Positions 44,207 to 53,120 of a stretch of 64,000 nt of DNA are shown here, one piece after another. Made by a program: the position numbers and the translations under genes. Numbering within the stretch: the stretch's first letter is position 1; every line of letters begins with the position of its first letter. The DNA comes from Hyphomicrobiales bacterium (lineage in GTDB: Bacteria; Pseudomonadota; Alphaproteobacteria; Rhizobiales; Beijerinckiaceae): NCBI GenBank assembly GCA_027483945.1, contig JAIXTM010000005.1, forward strand, positions 124,001-188,000, written 5' to 3'. The notes beneath the pieces are model-generated. The model was not told where the DNA came from. It made no database searches and was given only the letters and a program-made list of their open reading frames with translations.

Positions 44207-45391
44207 ATGGAGCCTGTTTCACCCGTGTCGCGGCTGTATCTCGACCACAATGCGACGACCCCGGCGCGGCCGGAAGCGGTCGATGCGGTGGCGCGCGCGA
44301 TGCAGGTCATCGGCAACCCTTCGTCGGTGCACGCTGAAGGTAGGGCGGCACGGGCGCTGGTCGAGTCGGCGCGCGAGGCCGTCGCGGCCCTGCTGGGCGC
44401 CCGGGCGCGGGACGTGATCTTCACATCGGGCGGCTCCGAAGCGAACGCCACGGCCTTGCGGCCGGGATTGCGCCGCGCGGGCGACCGGCGCGAGCGGGCG
44501 ATCCTGCTCGCCGGGGCTGGCGAACATGCCAGCGTCCTGTCCGGCCATGGTTTTCCCGGTTGCGAACGGCTGCCGCTCGGCGCCGACGGGGTGGTGGATA
44601 CCGAAGCCGCGCTGGCCCGCATCGCGGCGCTGGCCGCCAGCGAGCCTGACCGGCGCATCGTCGTCGCGCTCCAGGCCGCCAACAGCGAGACCGGAGCGCT
44701 CCAGCCTGTGGCGCGTATCGCCGAGGCGGTGAAGGCCGTCGGCGGCGTGCTGGTCTGCGATGCGGTTCAGGCGGCGGGCAAGATCGCCACCGATATCCGT
44801 CTGCTCAACGCCGATGTCCTCACCGTGTCGGCGCACAAATTGGGCGGTCCGCGCGGCGTCGGCGCTCTGGTACTGCGGCCGGACATCGAGATCGATCGCC
44901 TGATCGGCGGCGGCGGCCAGGAGATGAACCGCCGCGCCGGGACCGAAAACCTTCCCGGCATCGCGGGCTTCGCCGCCGCGGCGCAGACGGTCGCGGCAGG
45001 CCTCGACGCCGAAGGGCCGCGACTCGCGGCCCTGCGCGCGCGCATCGAGCGGGGCATCGAGGCCTTCGCGCCGAAGGCGATCGTCTTCGGCCGGCAGGTG
45101 CCTCGGCTGCCCAACACGATCCTGGTGGCGTTCCCCGGCCTGCCGGCCGAGACGCTGCTGATGGCGCTGGACCTGGCCGGCATCGCCGCCTCGTCCGGCT
45201 CGGCCTGCTCGTCGGGAAAGGTTCGGCGCTCCCACGTCCTCGAAGCGATGGGCGTACCGTCCGATCTGGCTGAGGGCGCCGTGCGTATCAGCCTCGGCTG
45301 GACCACCGCCGACGACGATGTGACGCGGTTCCTGCCGACCTTCGAAGCGACGGTCGCGACACTATATGAGAGGCGCAGGCGCGCCGCCTGA
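44207..45391 (+). CDS. Cysteine desulfurase, class I (IscS/NifS-like)
   Basis: PLP enzyme that takes sulfur from cysteine for Fe-S assembly. First gene of the suf operon. 394 aa from the ATG at 44207; a GTG at 44225 (VSRLYLDHNATTPARP) is equally possible, while the 44123 start would add an untyped basic extension. YLDHNATTP, TSGGSEANATAL, GEHASVL, PLP Lys211 in SAHKLGGPRGVGAL, and the catalytic Cys334 in SSGSACSSGKVRRSHVLEAMG, on the long flexible loop of class I desulfurases. A second, class II desulfurase (SufS) lies five genes downstream in the same operon. Confidence 0.9.
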   Translation: MEPVSPVSRLYLDHNATTPARPEAVDAVARAMQVIGNPSSVHAEGRAARALVESAREAVAALLGARARDVIFTSGGSEANATALRPGLRRAGDRRERAILLAGAGEHASVLSGHGFPGCERLPLGADGVVDTEAALARIAALAASEPDRRIVVALQAANSETGALQPVARIAEAVKAVGGVLVCDAVQAAGKIATDIRLLNADVLTVSAHKLGGPRGVGALVLRPDIEIDRLIGGGGQEMNRRAGTENLPGIAGFAAAAQTVAAGLDAEGPRLAALRARIERGIEAFAPKAIVFGRQVPRLPNTILVAFPGLPAETLLMALDLAGIAASSGSACSSGKVRRSHVLEAMGVPSDLAEGAVRISLGWTTADDDVTRFLPTFEATVATLYERRRRAA

Positions 45392-45450
45392 GGCACGCCT
45401 TCGCACGAACCAACCCGCGGCCCTTGAAGCCGTGAGAAGAGAGGTCTGCC

Positions 45451-46923
<1,473 letters not shown>

Positions 46924-46944
46924 TCCACGAGGGGCTTAAAGAGC

Positions 46945-47373
46945 ATGGGCGTTCTTCTCACCGCATTCCAGACGGCGCGCGAAAAGCTGTCGGCCGAAAT
47001 CCGCCGGCAGGAGGAGCATAACGAGCGGGTCCGGGCCAAGCTCAAGGAGCTCCAGGACCTATTCGCCAGCGACGCCGACTGGCTGACGGCCAAGGGCATC
47101 CACATGCACATGCCGGAGACCGATCTGTTCATCCGTCAGGACGACGAGCAGGTGGCCTCCATCACGTATCATCCGTTCATCGACACCTTCATCATCTCCG
47201 CCGACGACATCCGCGTCGACGACGGGACGGGGACCATGGTCTCCCAGGTGGAAGGCGATGCCCAGCGCATGGTGGACGCCCTCGCGGGCGTGCTCTGCGT
47301 CAGGGAATATTTCAGGGACAAGCCGGACGCGGCCTTCGCCATGTGGGCGGAGATTCTGGGAAGAAGCGAGTAG
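46945..47373 (+). CDS. Uncharacterised 142-aa protein embedded in the suf operon
   Basis: Sits between sufB and sufC, where SufBCD order is normally uninterrupted; the gaps are 21 bases (to sufB) and 4 (to sufC), so it is certainly cotranscribed. N-terminal half (about 1-40) is a charged helix likely to be coiled coil (EKLSAEIRRQEEHNERVRAKL); the rest (YHPFIDTFIISADDIRVDDGT, AQRMVDALAGVL) looks globular. Single Cys (position about 123). No family recognised, and no metal motif. I recall similar small proteins at this position in Hyphomicrobiales suf operons. A role in Suf complex assembly or iron handling is a guess from position. Confidence 0.65.
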   Translation: MGVLLTAFQTAREKLSAEIRRQEEHNERVRAKLKELQDLFASDADWLTAKGIHMHMPETDLFIRQDDEQVASITYHPFIDTFIISADDIRVDDGTGTMVSQVEGDAQRMVDALAGVLCVREYFRDKPDAAFAMWAEILGRSE

Positions 47374-47377
47374 CGAC

Positions 47378-48127
47378 ATGATCGAGATCAGGAACCTCGT
47401 CGTCGAGATCGAGGGCCAGCGTATCCTCGACGGACTGAACCTCACCGTCAGGGACGGCGAGGTTGCCGCCATCATGGGGCCGAACGGGTCGGGCAAGTCG
47501 ACCCTGTCCTACGTGGTCGCGGGCAAAGAGGACTACGAGGTCCTCGACGGAGAGCTCCTGCTCGACGGCCAGAACCTCCTGGAGATGAATCCGGACGCGC
47601 GTGCCGCGGCCGGCGTGTTCCTGGCGTTCCAGTATCCGCTGGAGATCCCGGGCGTCGGCACGATGACGTTCCTGAAGGCGGCGATGAACGCGCAGCGCCG
47701 CAGCCGGGGCGAGGCGGAACTCGCTACGGCCGACTTCATGAAGCGGGTCAACGCCGCTGCGGAATCCCTCGGCATTTCGAAGGACATGCTCAAGCGCGCC
47801 CTCAATGTCGGCTTCTCCGGCGGCGAGAAGAAGCGCATGGAGATCCTGCAGATGGCGCTGCTGCAGCCGTCCTTCTGCATCCTGGACGAGACCGATTCCG
47901 GCCTCGACATCGACGCGCTGCGGATCGTCTCGGAGGGCGTGAACGCCCTGCGCGACCCCAAGCGCTCGTTCCTCGTCATCACCCACTACCAGCGCCTGCT
48001 GAACCACATCGTGCCCGACACCGTGCATGTCATGGCCAAGGGCCGCATCGTGAAGTCCGGCGGCAAGGAACTGGCGCTGGAGCTCGAGGCCAACGGCTAC
48101 GCGGATTACCGCGACATGGCGGCGTGA
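47378..48127 (+). CDS. sufC: Fe-S assembly ATPase SufC
   Basis: ABC-type ATPase of the SufBCD scaffold, 249 aa. Walker A GPNGSGKST (34-42), Q-loop AFQYPLEIPG, signature NVGFSGGEKKR, Walker B FCILDETDSGLD and switch THYQRLL. The GEKKR and ETDSGLD variants are diagnostic for SufC rather than general transporters. The ATG at 47378 follows the previous stop by 4 bases; upstream frame to 47258 is not used. Third structural Suf gene of the operon. Confidence 0.97.
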   Translation: MIEIRNLVVEIEGQRILDGLNLTVRDGEVAAIMGPNGSGKSTLSYVVAGKEDYEVLDGELLLDGQNLLEMNPDARAAAGVFLAFQYPLEIPGVGTMTFLKAAMNAQRRSRGEAELATADFMKRVNAAAESLGISKDMLKRALNVGFSGGEKKRMEILQMALLQPSFCILDETDSGLDIDALRIVSEGVNALRDPKRSFLVITHYQRLLNHIVPDTVHVMAKGRIVKSGGKELALELEANGYADYRDMAA

Positions 48128-48134
48128 GGCGGCC

Positions 48135-49424
48135 ATGGTGACCGTGACCACCATCAAGAGCGCGGCCGAAACGGCTCTGGACAGCGCGTTCGAGCGGCTG
48201 GCGGGCGTGCTTCCGGGCGCGGGCGCGGAGCGCCGGGCCGCCTTCGCGCGCTATGCCGAGCGCGGCCTGCCGCACCGGCGTGTCGAGGAATGGAAATACA
48301 CCGATCTTCGCGCCGCGATGCGCGAGGCGGCTCCGCTCGCGGAGCGGCCCGCCTCCGTGCCCGCCGGCACGATCGATCTGGGCGCGCCGCGCTTCGTCAT
48401 CGCCAACGGCCATGTCGTCTCGGCGCCGGAGAAGCTGCCGGACGGCATGACGGCGACCCCGCTGCGGGAGGCGCTGACGGGCGGCCATCCGGCGCTCTCC
48501 GCGCTCGGCGATCCCTTGGCGGCCGGCAATGCGGCGGTCGATCTCAACACCGCCTTCATGACCGACGGGCTCATCGTCGAGGTCGCATCGGACCGTTCCA
48601 TGGACAGTCCTGTTCACATCGCGTTCCACAACACGGGCGATGCCCCCTTCGCCACGGCGGCGCGGGTGCTCGTTCGGGTGGGTGCCGGCGCCTCCGTCAC
48701 CTTGCTGGAGACCCATCAGGGTCCGGACGGCGTCGCCTACCAGACCAACACGATGGTGGAGATCGTCGCCGGAGACGGCGCGAAGGTCGAGCATGCCCGG
48801 CTCAACGCCGAGGGCGGGGCTGCCATCGTCCTCTCGACCCTGTCCCTGCGGCTCGGCCGCGAGACCGAGCTGACGACCGTCAACGGCGTCTTCGGGGCCG
48901 CCCTGTCGCGCCATCAGGTCTTCGCGACCTTCGGCGGCGAGAATGCCAGGGCGTCGATCAACGGCATGGCGCTGCTATCCGGCAGCCAGCACGCCGATTC
49001 CACGCTGGTCGTCGACCATGCGGAGCCGGGCGGCGAGAGCCGCGAGCTGTTCCGCACCGTCGTCGACGACGAGGCGGCCGGCGTGTTCCAGGGCAAGATC
49101 ATCGTGCGCCAGAAGGCGCAGAAGACCGACGGGCGCATGATGTCCGGCGCCCTGCTGCTGGGCGAAGCGTCCGCGATGTACAACAAGCCGGAACTGGAGA
49201 TCTTCGCCGACGACGTCGCCTGCGCCCATGGCGCCACCTGCGGCGCGCTGGACGAGGACCTGCTCTTCTACCTGATGGCGCGGGGCCTGCCGAAGCCGGA
49301 GGCCGAGGCGCTGCTGCTGCAGGCCTTTGTCGGCGAGGTCGTGGAGACCGTCGGCAATGGGGCGATGCAGGACGCGCTGATCGCGCGGATCGAAACCTGG
49401 CTCAGGGCGCGCGCCGCGCGCTGA
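48135..49424 (+). CDS. sufD: Fe-S assembly scaffold subunit SufD
   Basis: SufB paralogue that pairs with it in SufBC2D, 429 aa. RRVEEWKYTDLRA near the N-terminus is the SufD opening, then beta-helix segments with GASVTLLETHQG, NGMALLSGSQHADSTLVVDHAEPG, GVFQGKIIVRQKAQKTDGRMM and NKPELEIFADDVACAHGATCGALDEDLLFYL, the conserved C-terminal block. Follows sufC by 7 bases; sufS follows by 56. Confidence 0.96.
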   Translation: MVTVTTIKSAAETALDSAFERLAGVLPGAGAERRAAFARYAERGLPHRRVEEWKYTDLRAAMREAAPLAERPASVPAGTIDLGAPRFVIANGHVVSAPEKLPDGMTATPLREALTGGHPALSALGDPLAAGNAAVDLNTAFMTDGLIVEVASDRSMDSPVHIAFHNTGDAPFATAARVLVRVGAGASVTLLETHQGPDGVAYQTNTMVEIVAGDGAKVEHARLNAEGGAAIVLSTLSLRLGRETELTTVNGVFGAALSRHQVFATFGGENARASINGMALLSGSQHADSTLVVDHAEPGGESRELFRTVVDDEAAGVFQGKIIVRQKAQKTDGRMMSGALLLGEASAMYNKPELEIFADDVACAHGATCGALDEDLLFYLMARGLPKPEAEALLLQAFVGEVVETVGNGAMQDALIARIETWLRARAAR

Positions 49425-49480
49425 GCGATGCCGGCGCGCTTCCCTGGGAGCGCGCCGCCTCCGGCCCGAGGGACCGGCCT

Positions 49481-50716
49481 ATGAACGCACACCAGCAGCC
49501 CTACGACGTCGCGGCGATCCGCCGGCAGTTCCCGATCCTGTCCCAGCAGGTCTACGGGAAGCCGCTCGTCTATCTCGACAACGCCGCCTCGGCGCAGAAG
49601 CCGCGCGCCGTGATCGACGCCATGGTCCGCTGCATGGAGACCGGCTATTCCAACGTCCATCGCGGCCTGCATTTCATGGCGAATGCGGCGACGGAGGGAT
49701 TCGAAGCCGGCCGCGAGAGCGTGCGCCGCTTCCTCAATGCCGCCTCCACCGACGAGATCGTCTTCACCCGCTCGGCGACCGAGGCGATCAACCTCGTGGC
49801 CGACGCCTATGGCCGCCACGCCATCGGCGAGGGCGACGAGATCGTGCTCTCGCTCATGGAGCACCATTCGAACATCGTGCCCTGGCATTTCCACCGCGAG
49901 CGCAAGGGCGCGGTGCTGAAATGGATCCCGGTGGACGACGAGGGCAATCTCGACCTCGACGCCTATGAGCGGCTGCTGAGCGACCGCACGAAGATCGTCG
50001 CCATCACCCACATGTCGAACGTGCTGGGCACGGTGAACCCGGTGAAGGAGATGATCCGGATCGCCCATGCGCGCAGCATCCCGGTCCTGGTGGACGGCAG
50101 CCAGGGCGCGGTGCATCTCGATGTCGACGTGCGCGACCTCGATGCCGATTTCTACGTCTTCACCGGCCACAAAGTGTACGGGCCGACCGGCATCGGCGTG
50201 CTCTACGGCAAGCGCGAATGGCTCGAGCGGCTTCCGCCTTTCAACGGGGGCGGGGAGATGATCCAGACGGTGACGACCGACACCGTCACCTACAACGTGC
50301 CGCCGCACCGGTTCGAGGCCGGCACGCCGCCCATCGTCGAGGCGATCGGCCTCGGGGCGGCGGTCGATTTCATGATGGAGATCGGCCGCGACCGCATCCG
50401 GGCCCACGAGGAGCAGCTCTCGGCCTATGCCCACGAGAAGCTCGGGGCCATGAACGCGATCCGCATCATCGGCCGCGCCAAGGGCAAGGGCGCGATCATC
50501 GCCTTCGAGATGAAGGGCGCCCACGCCCACGACGTCGCGACCATCATCGACCGGTCGGGCGTCGCGGTGCGCGCGGGCACCCATTGCGCCATGCCGCTGC
50601 TGTCCCGGTTCGGTGCCACCTCGACCTGCCGGGCCTCCTTCGCCCTTTACAACACGCTGGAGGAGGTCGACATGCTGGTGGATGCGCTCCGCAAGGCGGA
50701 GACGATGTTCTCGTGA
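49481..50716 (+). CDS. sufS: Cysteine desulfurase SufS (class II)
   Basis: Cysteine desulfurase supplying sulfur to SufB, 411 aa from the ATG at 49481. YLDNAASAQKP, TRSATEAINLVA, MEHHSNIVPW, THMSNVLGT, PLP Lys231 in FTGHKVYGPTGIGVLYG, EAGTPP and the catalytic Cys369 in RAGTHCAMPLLSRFG, on the short loop of class II enzymes. A larger shadow frame begins at 48290 inside sufD; the true start is at 49481. Substrate-transfer partner SufE is not in this window; the class I desulfurase at the head of the operon may serve a different acceptor. Confidence 0.96.
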   Translation: MNAHQQPYDVAAIRRQFPILSQQVYGKPLVYLDNAASAQKPRAVIDAMVRCMETGYSNVHRGLHFMANAATEGFEAGRESVRRFLNAASTDEIVFTRSATEAINLVADAYGRHAIGEGDEIVLSLMEHHSNIVPWHFHRERKGAVLKWIPVDDEGNLDLDAYERLLSDRTKIVAITHMSNVLGTVNPVKEMIRIAHARSIPVLVDGSQGAVHLDVDVRDLDADFYVFTGHKVYGPTGIGVLYGKREWLERLPPFNGGGEMIQTVTTDTVTYNVPPHRFEAGTPPIVEAIGLGAAVDFMMEIGRDRIRAHEEQLSAYAHEKLGAMNAIRIIGRAKGKGAIIAFEMKGAHAHDVATIIDRSGVAVRAGTHCAMPLLSRFGATSTCRASFALYNTLEEVDMLVDALRKAETMFS

Positions 50717-50726
50717 GGGCGACGCC

Positions 50727-51098
50727 ATGACCACGACCGAAACCGCGCCGAACGCGCCGCAGGTCGCCGGCAGCGCGATCCCGCAGGAAGAGCTTGAGCG
50801 GCTGACGACGGATATCGTCGCGGCGCTCAAGACCGTGTTCGACCCGGAGATCCCCGCCGATATCTACGAACTCGGCCTCATCTACCGCGTCGACATCGCC
50901 GACGACCGCCATGTCACGATCGACATGACGCTGACCGCGCCGGGCTGCCCGGTCGCCGGCGAGATGCCGGGCTGGGTGGAGAACGCCGTCGCGACGGTGG
51001 CGGGCGTCCAGGGCGTCACGGTGAACATGGTCTTCGATCCGCCATGGGACCAGAGCCGGATGTCCGACGAGGCCCGCGTCGCCCTCGACATGTGGTGA
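50727..51098 (+). CDS. sufT: SUF-system protein of the DUF59/MIP18 family (SufT-like)
   Basis: A 123-aa MIP18/DUF59-family protein (auxiliary Fe-S maturation factor) in the usual place next to sufS. The conserved core reads DIVAALKTVFDPEIPADIYELGLIYRV, then TAPGCPVAGEMPGWV with the conserved Cys, and FDPPWDQSRMSDEARVAL. The ATG at 50727 follows the sufS stop by 10 bases. The function in the operon is Fe-S cluster delivery or trafficking by family inference. Confidence 0.92.
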   Translation: MTTTETAPNAPQVAGSAIPQEELERLTTDIVAALKTVFDPEIPADIYELGLIYRVDIADDRHVTIDMTLTAPGCPVAGEMPGWVENAVATVAGVQGVTVNMVFDPPWDQSRMSDEARVALDMW

Positions 51099-51203
51099 GA
51101 CGTCGGCCGCGACAGGCGCGGCCCTCGACGTGCAACCTCCCGGTCACTACATTGGAGCCATGATGGTTCTGCCCGGGCCTTGAACCCGGTGGAGAGGCAA
51201 GGA

Positions 51204-51569
51204 ATGGGTGCTCTACCCCGCAAGCTACAGGTCATGTCCCTGACCGACGCGGCCGCCGCGCGCGTCCGGGAAATCGTGGACGGCTCTGGAAAGCCGCTCA
51301 TCGGCATCCGCGTCGGCGTCAAGAACGGCGGCTGCGCCGGCATGTCCTACACGATCGACTATGCCGAGGACGTGCGCCCCGGCGACGAGGTCGTCGAGGA
51401 CAAGGGCGCCACCGTGCTGGTGGACCCCAAGGCGATCCTGTTCCTGCTCGGCACGCAGATGGATTTCCAGACGACGCGGCTGGCCTCCACCTTCGTCTTC
51501 AACAATCCCAACCAGACATCCGCCTGCGGCTGCGGCGAATCGGTCGCGATCACGCCCGCCACGGTCTGA
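51204..51569 (+). CDS. sufA: A-type Fe-S carrier/HesB-IscA family protein
   Basis: A-type carrier that holds and passes on iron-sulfur clusters. 121 aa from the ATG at 51204 (AAGGA upstream). Three conserved Cys: Cys44 in KNGGCAGMSY and Cys108/Cys110 in SACGCGES, the ligand set of the HesB/IscA family. Last gene of the suf unit: it is 105 bases after sufT and in the same direction, with TfoX-like gene following by 5 bases. Called sufA from operon context; sequence alone fits sufA or iscA. Confidence 0.92.
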   Translation: MGALPRKLQVMSLTDAAAARVREIVDGSGKPLIGIRVGVKNGGCAGMSYTIDYAEDVRPGDEVVEDKGATVLVDPKAILFLLGTQMDFQTTRLASTFVFNNPNQTSACGCGESVAITPATV

Positions 51570-51574
51570 CGTCC

Positions 51575-51943
51575 ATGGACGGCGAGGCGGTCGCGGACCT
51601 GTTCGCGCCCGTCGGGCCGGTCTCCATCAAGCGCATGTTCGGCGGACTCGGCATCTTCCATGCCGGGCTCATGGTCGCCATCGTGGCGGATGGCGAGCTC
51701 TTCCTGAAGACCGACGACGACAGCCTGGCCGCATTCCGCGAGGCCGGGTGCCGGCCCTTCACCTACGCGGCGAAGGGTCGGAGCGTGGTCCTGTCCTACT
51801 GGACGGTGCCGGACGATGCCTGCGAGGGCCCGGAAGCGTTCGAGCCCTGGGGCCGGCGGGCCCTGGCGGCGGCCTTGCGCGCGCCGCGCCTTCACAAGGT
51901 CAGGCGACGGCCTGTTCGGGAAGCTCGCCGTCGTCCTGGATGA
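51575..51943 (+). CDS. TfoX/Sxy N-terminal-domain protein
   Basis: A 122-aa protein with the TfoX N-terminal domain: VGPVSIKRMFGGLGIFHAGLMVAIVADGELFLKTDD, SYWTVPDDACEGPEAFEPWGRRALAAAL. In Haemophilus and E. coli TfoX/Sxy controls competence, but stand-alone N-terminal proteins in alphaproteobacteria are uncharacterised. The final 14 residues (from 51900, KVRRRPVREARRRPG) are read through the end of the convergent diguanylate cyclase gene; the family core ends about where that gene begins, so the original stop may have been lost or moved. Confidence 0.82.
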   Translation: MDGEAVADLFAPVGPVSIKRMFGGLGIFHAGLMVAIVADGELFLKTDDDSLAAFREAGCRPFTYAAKGRSVVLSYWTVPDDACEGPEAFEPWGRRALAAALRAPRLHKVRRRPVREARRRPG

Positions 51944-53006
51944 CGTCGGTCTCGACGACCGTGCGGTTGCGGCCCGTGCGCTTGGCGAGCAGCAGGCAGG
52001 CATCCGCCCGTTCCAGCAGCGTCGCCACCGTGTCGCCGCGCGCCAGCTGAGCGACGCCGCAGGAGACGGTGACCCGGCCCAGCGACTCGCCGGTCGAGCG
52101 CTTGATGAGCTCGCGGCCCATGATGCCGAGGCGGATCGCCTCCGCGAGGGCGCGGGCGCTGTCGAGCGTGGTGTCGGGCAGGATGACCGCGAATTCCTCG
52201 CCGCCGAAGCGGGCGATGGTCGCCTTCAGCTTCACCTTCTCGCGCATCGTCGCGCCCACGAGGCGCAGGACCTGGTCGCCGGTGAGGTGGCCGAACGTGT
52301 CGTTGAAATGCTTGAAGCGGTCGATGTCGATCATGATGAGCGACATCGGCTGGCGGACGATCGACACCTGGTCGATCCACTTCACCAGCATCTCCTCGAA
52401 ATGCTTGCGGTTGGCGAGGCCGGTGACGGCATCGGTCAGCGCCTCGATGCGCACCGCTTCCAGCGTCTCGCGCAGCGTCGAGATCTCGTTGCGCGTCTCC
52501 TTCAGACGCGCGTCGAGCGTCTTGTTGGTGGCGGCCGCCTCGCGCGTCGCCAGCACGAGGGCGCCGACGATGTCGCGGATGCGGTTGCGGTCCACCGTGC
52601 CCGACAGGTCGTTCGTCAGCGAGACGAGCGATTCCCCGTATTTGGCGGAGGAGCCGAGCGCGAGGTCGATCATCTCCATGACGTGATCGATCTCGGCGAG
52701 GACGCCGCGCCCGGTGCGCTCCGCATGCGCGGCGAAGCTGCGCGGGGCGATATGCGCGTCGAACAGGGCCTCGATATCGTGGTCGTCGACGCGGCCCTTG
52801 GTGTCGATGATCGACTGAATCGCGTCCCGCAGCGCCGGCACCTCGCCGGAGGCCACGTTGAACCAGACCTCGAACGCGCGGGGCGATGCAGGCGATTCGG
52901 CGGCCTTGAGCCGTTCGAACGCGTGTTCCGCGATCGCAAGACGCCGGTCGTCGCCGGACGAGCCCTTACGCTTGGCCAAAGTCGCCTCGTTGTGCTCCGG
53001 AGGCAC
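51900..53006 (-). CDS. Diguanylate cyclase (GGDEF)
   Basis: Cytoplasmic GGDEF protein of 368 aa, no transmembrane segment. N-terminal region (about 1-170) is a helical domain, AAESPASPRAFEVWFNVASG and similar, of a type seen in many alphaproteobacterial diguanylate cyclases. A helical signalling coil precedes the GGDEF domain: LTDAVTGLANRKHFEEML, MIDIDRFKHFNDTFGHLTGD and ARFGGEEFAVILP, the active-site signature GGEEF. The inhibition site RxxD is not present at the expected place (KLKAT). Convergent with and overlapping the TfoX-like gene by 44 bases. Expected to make c-di-GMP; adjacent helicase gene is separated by a hairpin. Confidence 0.9.
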   Translation of the reverse strand: MPPEHNEATLAKRKGSSGDDRRLAIAEHAFERLKAAESPASPRAFEVWFNVASGEVPALRDAIQSIIDTKGRVDDHDIEALFDAHIAPRSFAAHAERTGRGVLAEIDHVMEMIDLALGSSAKYGESLVSLTNDLSGTVDRNRIRDIVGALVLATREAAATNKTLDARLKETRNEISTLRETLEAVRIEALTDAVTGLANRKHFEEMLVKWIDQVSIVRQPMSLIMIDIDRFKHFNDTFGHLTGDQVLRLVGATMREKVKLKATIARFGGEEFAVILPDTTLDSARALAEAIRLGIMGRELIKRSTGESLGRVTVSCGVAQLARGDTVATLLERADACLLLAKRTGRNRTVVETDVIQDDGELPEQAVA

Positions 53007-53072
53007 GGGGCGCCTCCGTCCTTCACAGGTCGTGACCCTGTATGACTCAACGAGACTTAATCAAACGTTCAT

Positions 53073-53099
53073 CACAGCCGGCGAAACGGCCCGGCTGTG
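53073..53099 (-). terminator. Terminator-like hairpin after the helicase gene
   Basis: CACAGCCGG (53073-53081) pairs with CCGGCTGTG (53091-53099), 9-bp stem, 9-base loop, 22 bases past the helicase stop. On the minus strand it is followed by ATGAACGTTT, a weak T tract. Confidence 0.5.
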
Positions 53100-53120
53100 G
53101 CCTTTGCGCCGCGTTCCGCT

